Origin: Bacteroidales bacterium
GTDB lineage: Bacteria; Bacteroidota; Bacteroidia; Bacteroidales; 4484-276
DNA length: 6,057 bases
NCBI GenBank assembly: GCA_018400545.1
Contig: JAGYLT010000151.1
Span: 1 to 6,057 of the forward strand
Reading direction: 5' to 3'
A program made the position numbers and the translations under genes. Below, piece by piece: positions 1 through 5,814 of this stretch. The notes beneath the pieces are model-generated. The model was not told the DNA's origin, made no database searches, and saw nothing but the letters and a program-made list of their open reading frames with translations. The stretch's first letter is position 1, and every line of letters begins with the position of its first letter.

Positions 1-444
1 TTTCTGTAGTACCTTCCACAAAATTTGCAGTAGTGCCACAAGGTTTATAACTAATCGGCATTTTTGGGTGTATTTTTCCCATTCAACTTCCGGGAATAAG
101 TTGTCATTTCATTTTATTAAAGAAATGGATGGATCAGACTACCATGCAGGTTTGTATGCAAGAAAGGCTTTTTGCCTGGAACCTTTCTTCCTTTCATCAC
201 GAGGGAACTTTCTGCCTGGTTTTATGGAGTCTGTGTTTATTTTGAAGGATTGCCATATTGATTTGATAGAAACATCTTTCTATGGCACCAGTTAGTCAAA
301 GAAATTGATGCTTCCGAAATGTCGGGATGAATTTGGGGAATAATAAATAACAAATCAACTACTCTACGCTTAACTTTACCATACTACACACTCCATGAAA
401 TTTAGGCACTCCAGGCACTTTAGTGTACTCCACAAAACAAATCC
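1..444. other. AT-rich region without a convincing gene
   Basis: This stretch lies upstream of ftcD and holds no gene I can support. One plus-strand frame is open from the window edge to a stop at 293-295. Its translation is rich in Phe, Ser and His, shows no motif or family resemblance, and has no promoter or ribosome binding site, so it is more likely chance or a decayed remnant. An 8-bp inverted repeat (160-167 with 182-189, 14-nt loop) lies inside it. A loose direct repeat of the form GTACytCCACAAAA occurs near 9-23 and 425-437. No tRNA, insertion-sequence end or CRISPR repeat is apparent. Confidence 0.5.
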
Positions 445-475
445 TTTTCCATTTCAGCGCTCTTACCTATTTTTG
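445..475 (+). promoter_or_regulatory. candidate Bacteroidetes-type promoter of ftcD
   Basis: TATTTTTG at 468-475 matches the Bacteroidetes -7 consensus TAnnTTTG exactly. A TTTT at 445-448, one base from the usual -33 TTTG, is 19 bp upstream. Transcription would start near 482 and leave a leader of about 40 nt before the ATG at 523. The call rests on consensus matching in AT-rich DNA, so chance matches are possible. Confidence 0.45.
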
Positions 476-522
476 TCGGCAAATTGAGAACTGTAAACAT
501 TTTAAAACGAATAATTTGAGAT

Positions 523-2208
523 ATGAAGAAACTAATTGAATGTGTGCCGAATTTCAGCGAAGGCAACGACATGGGCATCATCAAACAAATTACTGATGAG
601 ATTGAAGCAGTGGAAGGTGTGAAGCTGCTGGACGTTGATCCAGGCAAGGCGACCAACCGAACGGTAGTTACGCTGGTTGGTACGCCCGATGAGGTTTGTG
701 AAGCGGCTTTTCGTGCGGTAAAAAAAGCTTCGCAGATTATCGACATGAGCAAGCACAAAGGTGAGCATCCGCGAATGGGCGCCACCGATGTTTGTCCGCT
801 GGTTCCGGTTGCCAACATCACCATGGAAGAAACCGTGGAATATGCCCGCAAACTTGCCAAACGCATAGGGGAGGAGCTGGAAATTCCTATTTATTGCTAT
901 GAAAATGCAGCTTTCGAAGAAAAGCGCCGCAACCTGGCCACTTGCCGTGCGGGCGAATATGAAGGACTTGCTGACAAATTTAAAAAACCGGAATGGAAAC
1001 CCGATTTCGGGCCGGCAAAGTTTAATGCAAGAACAGGTGCTACTGCTGTTGGGGCGAGGGATTTCCTGGTGGCTTACAACATCAACCTCAATACCACGTC
1101 CACCCGACGTGCCAATGCCATTGCCTTTGATATCCGCGAGCGTGGTCGTGTAAAGCGTGAAGGAAATCCGATTACCGGAAAAATCGTAAAAGACGAAAAA
1201 GGAAACAAGGTGCATATCCCCGGGTCATTGAAAGCTGTGAAAGGAATCGGGTGGTTTATCGAGGAATATGGTATTGCCCAGATCAGCCTGAACCTGACCA
1301 ACATCAGCATTACGCCGGTTCATGTGGCTTTTGAGGAAGCCCGCAAAAAAGCTGATGCGCGCGGTATCCGTGTAACAGGTTCCGAACTGGTAGGACTCAT
1401 CCCGCTGCAGGCCATGCTTGATGCCGGGAAATATTTCCTGAAAAAGCAAAAAAGATCGGTTGGGGTTTCGGAAGATGAACTGATTAAAATTGCTGTGAAA
1501 TCCCTTGGCCTGGATGATCTGAAGCCTTTCAAACCCGAAGAAAAGATTATTGAATATATGATTTCCGAAGGCAGTGGTAAAAAACTTGTGGATATGAACC
1601 TCACCGAATTTGCCAACGAAACGGCTTCGGAATCGCCGGCGCCGGGAGGAGGATCCATTTCAGCATATGCAGGAGCAATGGGCATTTCGCTGGGAACCAT
1701 GGTAGCCAACCTCTCTTCGCATAAACGTGGCTGGGACGACCGCTGGGAAGCGTTTTCCGATTGGGCCGAAAAAGGCCAGGCCCTTAAAGATGAACTCCTG
1801 CACCTGGTGGATGAAGATACCAACGCATTCAATAAAATCATGGATGCCTTTGGTCTGCCAAAAAGCTCCGGTGAAGAGAAAGCGGCCAGAAAACAAGCCA
1901 TCGAAGATGCCTCAAAATATGCCATGGAAGTGCCGTTTAAGGTCATGCAAAAGTCGTATGATTCGATGGAAGTGATGAAAGCCATGGCCGAAACCGGAAA
2001 TCCCAACTCGGTATCCGATGCCGGCGTTGGTGCCTTGTGTGCACGCGCTGCCGTTCGCGGAGCTTTCATGAATGTGCGGATCAATGCTTCTGGCGTTGAG
2101 GATAAAGATTTTGTGAATAACCTGCTCAGAAAGGGCTCAGATCTGGAACAGAAAGCTGAAGCCATGGAACAGGAAATTGTAAAAATTGTTGATTCAAAGA
2201 TCAGTTAA
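523..2208 (+). CDS. ftcD: bifunctional glutamate formimidoyltransferase / formimidoyltetrahydrofolate cyclodeaminase
   Basis: This 561-residue cytosolic enzyme completes histidine catabolism. It moves the formimino group of N-formimino-L-glutamate to tetrahydrofolate, then cyclises and deaminates the product to 5,10-methenyl-tetrahydrofolate plus ammonia. Residues 1 to about 340 form the transferase (N- and C-terminal subdomains). It opens with KKLIECVPNFSEG and has HKGEHPRMGATDVCP at 78-92; His82 falls at the position of the catalytic histidine of the mammalian enzyme. After a linker, residues about 355-561 form the cyclodeaminase, with SPAPGGGS at 371-378, DEDTNAF at 430-436 and NPNSVSDAGVGAL at 493-505. 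The length matches the fused mammalian enzyme (about 540 residues), so nothing is missing. The ATG at 523 is supported by the immediate family N-terminus; no clear Shine-Dalgarno precedes it. No other hut gene lies in the window, and a strong terminator follows, so it appears monocistronic here. Confidence 0.96.
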   Translation: MKKLIECVPNFSEGNDMGIIKQITDEIEAVEGVKLLDVDPGKATNRTVVTLVGTPDEVCEAAFRAVKKASQIIDMSKHKGEHPRMGATDVCPLVPVANITMEETVEYARKLAKRIGEELEIPIYCYENAAFEEKRRNLATCRAGEYEGLADKFKKPEWKPDFGPAKFNARTGATAVGARDFLVAYNINLNTTSTRRANAIAFDIRERGRVKREGNPITGKIVKDEKGNKVHIPGSLKAVKGIGWFIEEYGIAQISLNLTNISITPVHVAFEEARKKADARGIRVTGSELVGLIPLQAMLDAGKYFLKKQKRSVGVSEDELIKIAVKSLGLDDLKPFKPEEKIIEYMISEGSGKKLVDMNLTEFANETASESPAPGGGSISAYAGAMGISLGTMVANLSSHKRGWDDRWEAFSDWAEKGQALKDELLHLVDEDTNAFNKIMDAFGLPKSSGEEKAARKQAIEDASKYAMEVPFKVMQKSYDSMEVMKAMAETGNPNSVSDAGVGALCARAAVRGAFMNVRINASGVEDKDFVNNLLRKGSDLEQKAEAMEQEIVKIVDSKIS

Positions 2209-2233
2209 ATGATATCTGAATCCATTAAAAAAT

Positions 2234-2270
2234 AAAAAACCCGGTGCAGGTAATCCTGACCGGGTTTTTA
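2234..2270. terminator. bidirectional intrinsic terminator between ftcD and the small membrane gene
   Basis: ACCCGGT (2239-2245) pairs with ACCGGGT (2259-2265). The stem continues inward through CAGG (2247-2250) and CCTG (2255-2258), with one bulged G at 2246 and a TAAT loop. The left flank is A-rich and the right flank T-rich, so either strand gives a GC hairpin followed by a U tract. It sits 26 bp after the ftcD stop and 27 bp after the stop of the convergent small gene, so it can serve both. Confidence 0.88.
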
Positions 2271-2296
2271 TTTGGAGATAAAATGTGTTTTTACGC

Positions 2297-2536
2297 TTAA
2301 GCCGGATTCTCATTGGCATCGCAGACCTCTTTCTTGTTTTTCCGGGCAATGATCCCGACGAAAAACACAAGTGATGCGGCAATCAGCATGAGGGCTGCCG
2401 GAAGATAGGCCTGACAATAAATATTTTTGCCAGCGCCGAAAAAGCATGAGGTTGCACCAAAAGCAACCAGAATTAAATAATCGATGAATAATATTAATGG
2501 TAGAAGGAACAGGCATTTACAGGCGAATGGTTTCAT
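2297..2536 (-). CDS. small two-helix membrane protein, unknown function
   Basis: I do not recognise this 79-residue protein. It has two hydrophobic segments, about residues 9-27 and 43-63, and a basic C-terminal tail (RKNKK at 65-69). The positive-inside rule puts both ends in the cytoplasm and the short loop in the periplasm. That loop carries Cys31 and Cys41 (spacing Cx9C), which could form a disulfide or bind a ligand. Cys6 and Cys8 lie at the N-terminus and Cys72 in the tail. It is supported as a real gene by a well-formed minus-strand promoter (2582-2613) about 45 bp upstream of the ATG and a terminator just after the stop. It is divergent from the Crp/Fnr regulator and shares its 162-bp control region, so it may be a target of that regulator. 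No substrate can be named. Confidence 0.7.
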   Translation of the reverse strand: MKPFACKCLFLLPLILFIDYLILVAFGATSCFFGAGKNIYCQAYLPAALMLIAASLVFFVGIIARKNKKEVCDANENPA

Positions 2537-2581
2537 AGCTTAGCTTTTTATATTGATGTATTTACATTTAAATATTTGTTA

Positions 2582-2613
2582 CAAAGATATGACATATCCA
2601 TGCCGTTTTTAAA
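2582..2613 (-). promoter_or_regulatory. promoter of the small membrane protein gene
   Basis: Read on the minus strand, TATCTTTG (2589 to 2582) is an exact TAnnTTTG -7 element. TTTA (2613 to 2610), one base from the -33 consensus TTTG, lies 20 bp upstream, which is normal spacing for Bacteroidetes sigma-ABfr promoters. Transcription would start near 2576. The palindrome at 2644-2659 is centred roughly 75 bp upstream of that start, so it could act on this promoter from a distance. Confidence 0.6.
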
Positions 2614-2643
2614 GTTTTGTTTGTGATTATTGCTTGCATGGTG

Positions 2644-2659
2644 TGTGATATTTATCACA
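2644..2659. promoter_or_regulatory. CRP-type palindromic operator
   Basis: TGTGATATTTATCACA is a perfect inverted repeat: 7-bp arms around a central TT. It fits the enteric CRP consensus TGTGA-N6-TCACA exactly and the FNR consensus (TTGAT-N4-ATCAA) less well. It overlaps the -33 element of the regulator gene downstream and is centred about 38 bp before that gene's expected transcription start. Autoregulation by the Crp/Fnr protein is the simplest reading. The position is compatible with either repression or class-II-like activation. Confidence 0.75.
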
Positions 2660-2683
2660 TTTCGGGGTTTATTTCTATCTTTG
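2651..2683 (+). promoter_or_regulatory. promoter of the Crp/Fnr regulator gene
   Basis: TATCTTTG at 2676-2683 matches the Bacteroidetes -7 consensus exactly. TTTA at 2651-2654, one base off the -33 consensus, is 21 bp upstream and lies inside the palindrome. Transcription should start near 2690, leaving a leader of only about 10 nt before the ATG at 2699. This also decides the start codon: the longer in-frame ATG at 2630 lies upstream of the promoter. Confidence 0.68.
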
Positions 2684-2698
2684 CAAAAAAACAGGTTC

Positions 2699-3406
2699 AT
2701 GAGTTATCAGCCACAGCAAATAGCGAACACGGATAGTTGTAAGCTTTGCGCAGACCGGTTTTGTGCAGTTTCGGCATTGTCGTCGGGCCAACTGGATTTG
2801 TTGCAGCAAAACTATCGCGAGGTTTCAATCGGCAAAAACCATCACATTTATCACGAAGGCTCGTTGACCTCTCACATTGTTTACCTGCGCAACGGACTTG
2901 TGTTGGAATATAAAAAGGGTGAAAATGGCCGTGAACAGATCGTGCAGATCATCAAAAGCAAGTCGTACCTGGGTCTGCATTCCCTGTTTGGAGATCAGGT
3001 GAACCATTATTCCTACCGGGCACTGGAAGATATAAAGGTTTGTTACATCGATGTGGAGGCCTTTAAGAATCTGGTGCGCAACAACGGTGATTTTGCCTAT
3101 GAAATTCTGGTTTCGGTTTCAAAGGAAAGTTTAAACAGTCACCACAGGTTTTTAAACATCAATGCAAAACAAACCTATGGTAAGGTGGCTGATGCTTTGC
3201 TTTATTTCAGCCGTGTAATTTTTGAATCCAATCAGTTTGAACTTCCGCTTACCCGTGATGAATTTGGAAGCCTGGTGGGCATTACCCGCGAAAGTACGAC
3301 CCGTGCACTCACTAAATTTCAGAAGGAGGGTTTTATTCGCCTGTCCGGACAACGCATAGAAATGCTTCAGCCCGCCCAGCTCGAAAAAATCAGTAAAACC
3401 GGATAA
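2699..3406 (+). CDS. Crp/Fnr-family transcriptional regulator with FNR-like cysteine cluster
   Basis: This 235-residue DNA-binding protein has the Crp/Fnr architecture: a cyclic-nucleotide-binding-like beta barrel (about residues 35-125), a dimerisation helix (about 127-152) and a winged helix-turn-helix (about 158-225). The N-terminus has Cys14, Cys17 and Cys22 (Cx2Cx4C), and Cys115 lies in VCYID, matching the region around Cys122 of E. coli FNR (VCEIP). Four cysteines in this layout suggest an oxygen- or NO-sensitive [4Fe-4S] cluster, although FNR itself has Cx2Cx5C. The recognition helix ITRESTTRAL (195-204) has Arg197, Glu198 and Arg202, in register with Arg180, Glu181 and Arg185 of CRP, which read TGTGA. 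A perfect TGTGA-N6-TCACA site lies in its own promoter. The ATG at 2699 is preferred because an upstream in-frame ATG at 2630 would make the promoter and palindrome coding and add a hydrophobic stretch absent from the family. It converges on tatC with a 5-bp gap. The regulon beyond itself is unknown. Confidence 0.93.
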   Translation: MSYQPQQIANTDSCKLCADRFCAVSALSSGQLDLLQQNYREVSIGKNHHIYHEGSLTSHIVYLRNGLVLEYKKGENGREQIVQIIKSKSYLGLHSLFGDQVNHYSYRALEDIKVCYIDVEAFKNLVRNNGDFAYEILVSVSKESLNSHHRFLNINAKQTYGKVADALLYFSRVIFESNQFELPLTRDEFGSLVGITRESTTRALTKFQKEGFIRLSGQRIEMLQPAQLEKISKTG

Positions 3407-3411
3407 GCCTG

Positions 3412-4269
3412 TTATTCGTTTTCAGGATCGGGTTTGGGATAAACCCGCTTTGCCACCACAATACTTACCTCGTAAAGCAGCAGCAAAGGAATACACACCA
3501 AAACCTGGCTGATGATGTCGGGTGGGGTGATGATCGCCGAGAGGATTAAAAGAACCACAATCATGATGCGCCTTTGTTTTTTGAGCCATACCGGACTTAC
3601 AATTCCGTATTTTGCAAGGAAAAAAGCAAAAACCGGCAACTCGAAAAATACCCCCACACCAAGTACCAGCGATGCAATCGTGCTGATGTACGACCCCAGC
3701 ATCACATTATTTTGCACTTCGCTGCTCACAAAATAGGTCCCGAGGAAATTCACGGTGAGGGGCACGATGAGGAAATAGCTGAATAACAAACCCAGAATAA
3801 ATAAGATGCTGCCGAAAACAATTGTGGCCAGGGTGGTCCGGCGGCTTTTAATTTTCAGGACATATGCCAGAAAACTCCACACCTGCAACAAAATAAACGG
3901 GAAGGCCAGGATGATACCCGCGATAAAGGAAACATAAAGATGGGTTAAAAACTGCCCGGCCATGTTTATGTTGATCACTTTCAGCGATTCGGCGCTAAAG
4001 CACAGGTTGTCGATCTGGTATTTTTCACCGATCTGGCAGAGTACCCTGTTTGTGAAAAAATCCTCGCTTTTGGGTGCCAGCAGGATTTCATCAAAAATGA
4101 TGTTTTGGTTCATGAAGGCAAGGATGGCCATCAGCAATGCAGCCAATACCGAGCGGATCATCCGTTTGCGCAACTCGATCAGGTAGTCGCGGTAGTGCCT
4201 TTTTTTTGGAACTTTCCGGGGCTTGCTTTTCCCTGTTGGTTTTTTATTGCTGATGATTTCTTCTGCCAT
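3412..4269 (-). CDS. tatC: Sec-independent (twin-arginine) protein translocase subunit TatC
   Basis: TatC is the six-helix inner-membrane receptor that binds twin-arginine signal peptides and, with TatA-type subunits, moves folded proteins to the periplasm. The protein has 285 residues with a basic cytoplasmic N-terminus, then YLIELRKRM (29-37), in which Glu32 matches Glu15 of E. coli TatC. QVWSFL at 129-134, FFELP at 208-212 (Glu210 = E. coli Glu170) and ITPPD at 247-251 are family signatures. The first periplasmic loop is longer than in E. coli and contains Cys78 and Cys90. The residue aligned with the signal-peptide-binding Glu103 of E. coli (KHERR) is Ser142 (IKSRR), an unusual change. 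No tatA or tatB is visible, so partners must be encoded elsewhere. The gene starts just after the sulfur operon's terminator, so it should have its own promoter within 4270-4310; I found no strong consensus there. Confidence 0.94.
   Translation of the reverse strand: MAEEIISNKKPTGKSKPRKVPKKRHYRDYLIELRKRMIRSVLAALLMAILAFMNQNIIFDEILLAPKSEDFFTNRVLCQIGEKYQIDNLCFSAESLKVININMAGQFLTHLYVSFIAGIILAFPFILLQVWSFLAYVLKIKSRRTTLATIVFGSILFILGLLFSYFLIVPLTVNFLGTYFVSSEVQNNVMLGSYISTIASLVLGVGVFFELPVFAFFLAKYGIVSPVWLKKQRRIMIVVLLILSAIITPPDIISQVLVCIPLLLLYEVSIVVAKRVYPKPDPENE
3429..3447. other. hairpin at the regulator-tatC convergence
   Basis: CGGGTTT (3429-3435) and AAACCCG (3441-3447) form a perfect 7-bp stem with a 5-nt loop. 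It lies 22 bp beyond the regulator stop, inside the last codons of tatC. Neither strand has a proper U tract after it, so it is at best a weak or Rho-assisted end for the regulator transcript. It may be a chance result of the KRVYPKPD coding sequence. Confidence 0.3.
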
Positions 4270-4310
4270 AATTGCCTGCGAAAATACAAATTGTGGAGAG
4301 AGACAGGCAT

Positions 4311-4333
4311 AAAAAAGCCGGCAGCCGCCGGCT
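4311..4333 (-). terminator. intrinsic terminator of the sulfur operon
   Basis: AGCCGGC (4316-4322) and GCCGGCT (4327-4333) form a perfect, very GC-rich 7-bp stem with a 4-nt loop. On the minus strand it is followed by six T residues (4316-4311). It lies about 95 bp after the stop of the last pseudo-rhodanese gene and about 40 bp before the tatC start, so it separates the two units. There is no matching T tract on the plus strand. Confidence 0.88.
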
Positions 4334-4427
4334 CACATTGAAGTTTAGCATTTTAACATCATTTCTCTATCCCGTGCCTAAACAAGATATTTATTCATCT
4401 GTCGAAGAAGGCGTTGCATTAAAAATG

Positions 4428-5066
4428 CTAACATCCGCCTTCCACAACATTTTTCTTTTTCTTCCGCTTTGGAATCACCACCTCGGGCATATCGTCCGGG
4501 GCAGATGCTGCCGGAGACGATTCCATCAACTCCATGATTGCCGCAAAATCGTAGGCGGGTTCTTCCACCATGTATTTTGGGACTTCGGGCATGTCGTAAG
4601 GATCGAGCGATTCGTTGGCATAATATTCCCAGCCGCCTTTCATTACCTTAATATTTTCGTATCCTAATTGCCTGAGCAGCAACCATGGGCCGGTCGCAGC
4701 AGCTTCATCCCTGCCATACAGCACAACCTTAAGTGAATCTGCTGCCATTTCATCAAAAAACTCAAGGGATGCCTTTTCCAGGAGTTCGGTCTGTGGAATA
4801 TTGATGGATGCAGGGATGCTGCCCTTGATGTGATCGTATTGATTTCTCAAATCCACATACACGAAACCGGGCTCATCAAAATCAACATAGTAAGCCACAT
4901 CTTCAGGCAAAATCTGGTATTCTGCATCCATGAGAAAATCCACCGTTTCCTGCGGGGATATTTCCCAGGTGAGTCCGCTCCTTTGCGTTGAAGCCCAGCC
5001 AATGACCAGCACCGCTACAAAAAGCAGCGCCACGATAACCAAAGCTTTTGTACTGTTATCCTTCAT
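4428..5066 (-). CDS. membrane-anchored pseudo-rhodanese with C-terminal GGC tail (copy 1)
   Basis: This 212-residue protein has an N-terminal hydrophobic helix (about 8-24) after a short basic start, so the rest is probably periplasmic, either anchored or released if cleaved near Ala25. Residues about 35-150 have a rhodanese fold: VYVDLRNQYDHIKGSIPASINIP (with Asp72 and Arg74) and a closing KGGWEYY (143-149). The active-site loop reads VVLYGRDEAA, so Gly118 replaces the catalytic cysteine, and ordinary thiosulfate sulfurtransferase activity is not expected. An acidic, Pro/Ala-containing linker leads to a tail, RKKKKNVVEGGC (201-212), whose final Cys212 is the only cysteine in the protein. The neighbouring gene upstream encodes a second rhodanese ending in the same 12 residues. 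It is last in the operon, 122 bp after that gene, with no clear Shine-Dalgarno. Fold assignment is confident; function is not. Confidence 0.87.
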   Translation of the reverse strand: MKDNSTKALVIVALLFVAVLVIGWASTQRSGLTWEISPQETVDFLMDAEYQILPEDVAYYVDFDEPGFVYVDLRNQYDHIKGSIPASINIPQTELLEKASLEFFDEMAADSLKVVLYGRDEAAATGPWLLLRQLGYENIKVMKGGWEYYANESLDPYDMPEVPKYMVEEPAYDFAAIMELMESSPAASAPDDMPEVVIPKRKKKKNVVEGGC

Positions 5067-5118
5067 TTTGAATATTGTTTTTTTTTGTTTTTCATTTTTT
5101 GAACTTTAATTCCCTGGA

Positions 5119-5149
5119 ATGAATCGCAGCTGATGCTGCCACCATTCAT
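5119..5149 (-). other. intercistronic stem-loop between the two pseudo-rhodanese genes
   Basis: GCAGC (5126-5130) pairs with GCTGC (5135-5139) around a TGAT loop. An outer 6-bp helix, ATGAAT (5119-5124) with ATTCAT (5144-5149), is separated by a small asymmetric internal loop. It lies in the only sizeable gap of the operon (5067-5188), about 50 nt before the downstream ATG. No U tract follows, so it is not a standard terminator. RNA processing, differential stability or translational control are possible roles. Confidence 0.4.
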
Positions 5150-5188
5150 CAATCGATTAACCAATAACTAAATAACTTCTTTCCATCC

Positions 5189-5803
5189 TTAACATCCACC
5201 TTCAACCACGTTTTTCTTTTTTTTGCGGGTGAACCGGATTTCTTCCGCCGGCATTTCGCTGGCCACGTTTACATCGCCACCTGTGAAAAACTGGCTGGCT
5301 CCAAGCCTGAACTGATACAGGTCGAAAACCTCCTGAGGCTCCGTATCGGCAGGCTTTGAAGGTTTGATGATGGTTTCGATCCAGCGGTTTAAACCGCCAT
5401 CCAAAACATAGAGCCTTTCGAAGCCTTCGCGGTTGGCAATGAGCCAGGCCTTGTTTGACTCCACATCTCCGTTGGAGTAAAAAATGAAATCTTTTCCGGG
5501 CATATTCATCAGGTCTGAAGCCACTTCCGTGCAAACATCGGATGTAGGGATGCTTTCAGCCCCGGGCAAGGCAAAGTCCATAAAATCGTATGGATCGCGA
5601 ACATCAATCAGTTGAACTGACGGATCGCCTTCGATAATGCGTTGTGCAAGATCGTCGGTGGTGATGTATCGGGTTCCCTCGTTGAGTTCAATCAGGATTT
5701 GCTCCGGTGTTCTTTCGTCACTCTTTTCGTTGGCTTCGAGTACCATCAGGCCAATGCCAAGCAAAATTGCGATCAGTGCTAAAAAGATGTATGACTTATT
5801 CAT
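5189..5803 (-). CDS. membrane-anchored pseudo-rhodanese with C-terminal GGC tail (copy 2)
   Basis: This 204-residue protein has a hydrophobic helix at about residues 5-22 after MNKS, predicting a periplasmic domain on a signal anchor. Residues about 46-144 form a rhodanese domain: QLIDVRDPYDFMDFALPGA (Asp67, Arg69) and LDGGLNRW (134-141). The active-site loop reads FIFYSNGDVES, with Ser110 at the catalytic cysteine position. The only internal cysteine is Cys91, outside that loop. After a roughly 45-residue extension the protein ends RKKKKNVVEGGC (193-204), identical to the next gene's tail although the bodies differ widely. The start is 11 bp after the stop of the YeeE-like gene, indicating co-transcription. 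It probably handles a reduced sulfur species with that transporter, but as a binder or tail-thiol relay rather than a classical sulfurtransferase; this role is inferred. Confidence 0.88.
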   Translation of the reverse strand: MNKSYIFLALIAILLGIGLMVLEANEKSDERTPEQILIELNEGTRYITTDDLAQRIIEGDPSVQLIDVRDPYDFMDFALPGAESIPTSDVCTEVASDLMNMPGKDFIFYSNGDVESNKAWLIANREGFERLYVLDGGLNRWIETIIKPSKPADTEPQEVFDLYQFRLGASQFFTGGDVNVASEMPAEEIRFTRKKKKNVVEGGC

Positions 5804-5814
5804 GTTTTTACGAA

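Noticed and set aside
68..295. 75-residue plus-strand frame as a gene
   Set aside because: There is no ribosome binding site, promoter or recognisable motif, and the composition is unlike the other genes of the window.
1320..2165. 281-residue open frame on the minus strand inside ftcD
   Set aside because: It is fully antisense to a confidently identified enzyme, is Ser/Ala-rich with no domain, and has no promoter. It is a by-product of ftcD codon use. The antisense frames at 532-1215 and 420-866 are rejected for the same reason.
2630..2698. Upstream ATG extension of the Crp/Fnr gene
   Set aside because: It would translate across the palindrome and the -7 element and add a hydrophobic stretch not found in the family. 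The ATG at 2699 fits the promoter and the family N-terminus.
4416..4428. Small hairpin GCATT-AAA-AATGC at the stop of pseudo-rhodanese copy 1
   Set aside because: The stem is only 5 bp, AT-rich and has a 3-nt loop without a U tract. The strong terminator at 4311-4333 already explains transcript ending.
4428..4466. C-terminal tail as a CTERM sorting signal or a selenocysteine-type extension
   Set aside because: No hydrophobic helix precedes the basic cluster, as PEP-CTERM or GlyGly-CTERM would require. The stops are TAG and TAA in the two copies, with no coding sequence of note beyond them.
4272..4667. 131-residue plus-strand frame between tatC and the pseudo-rhodanese
   Set aside because: It runs through the operon terminator and antisense to the pseudo-rhodanese 3' end, with no supporting signals.
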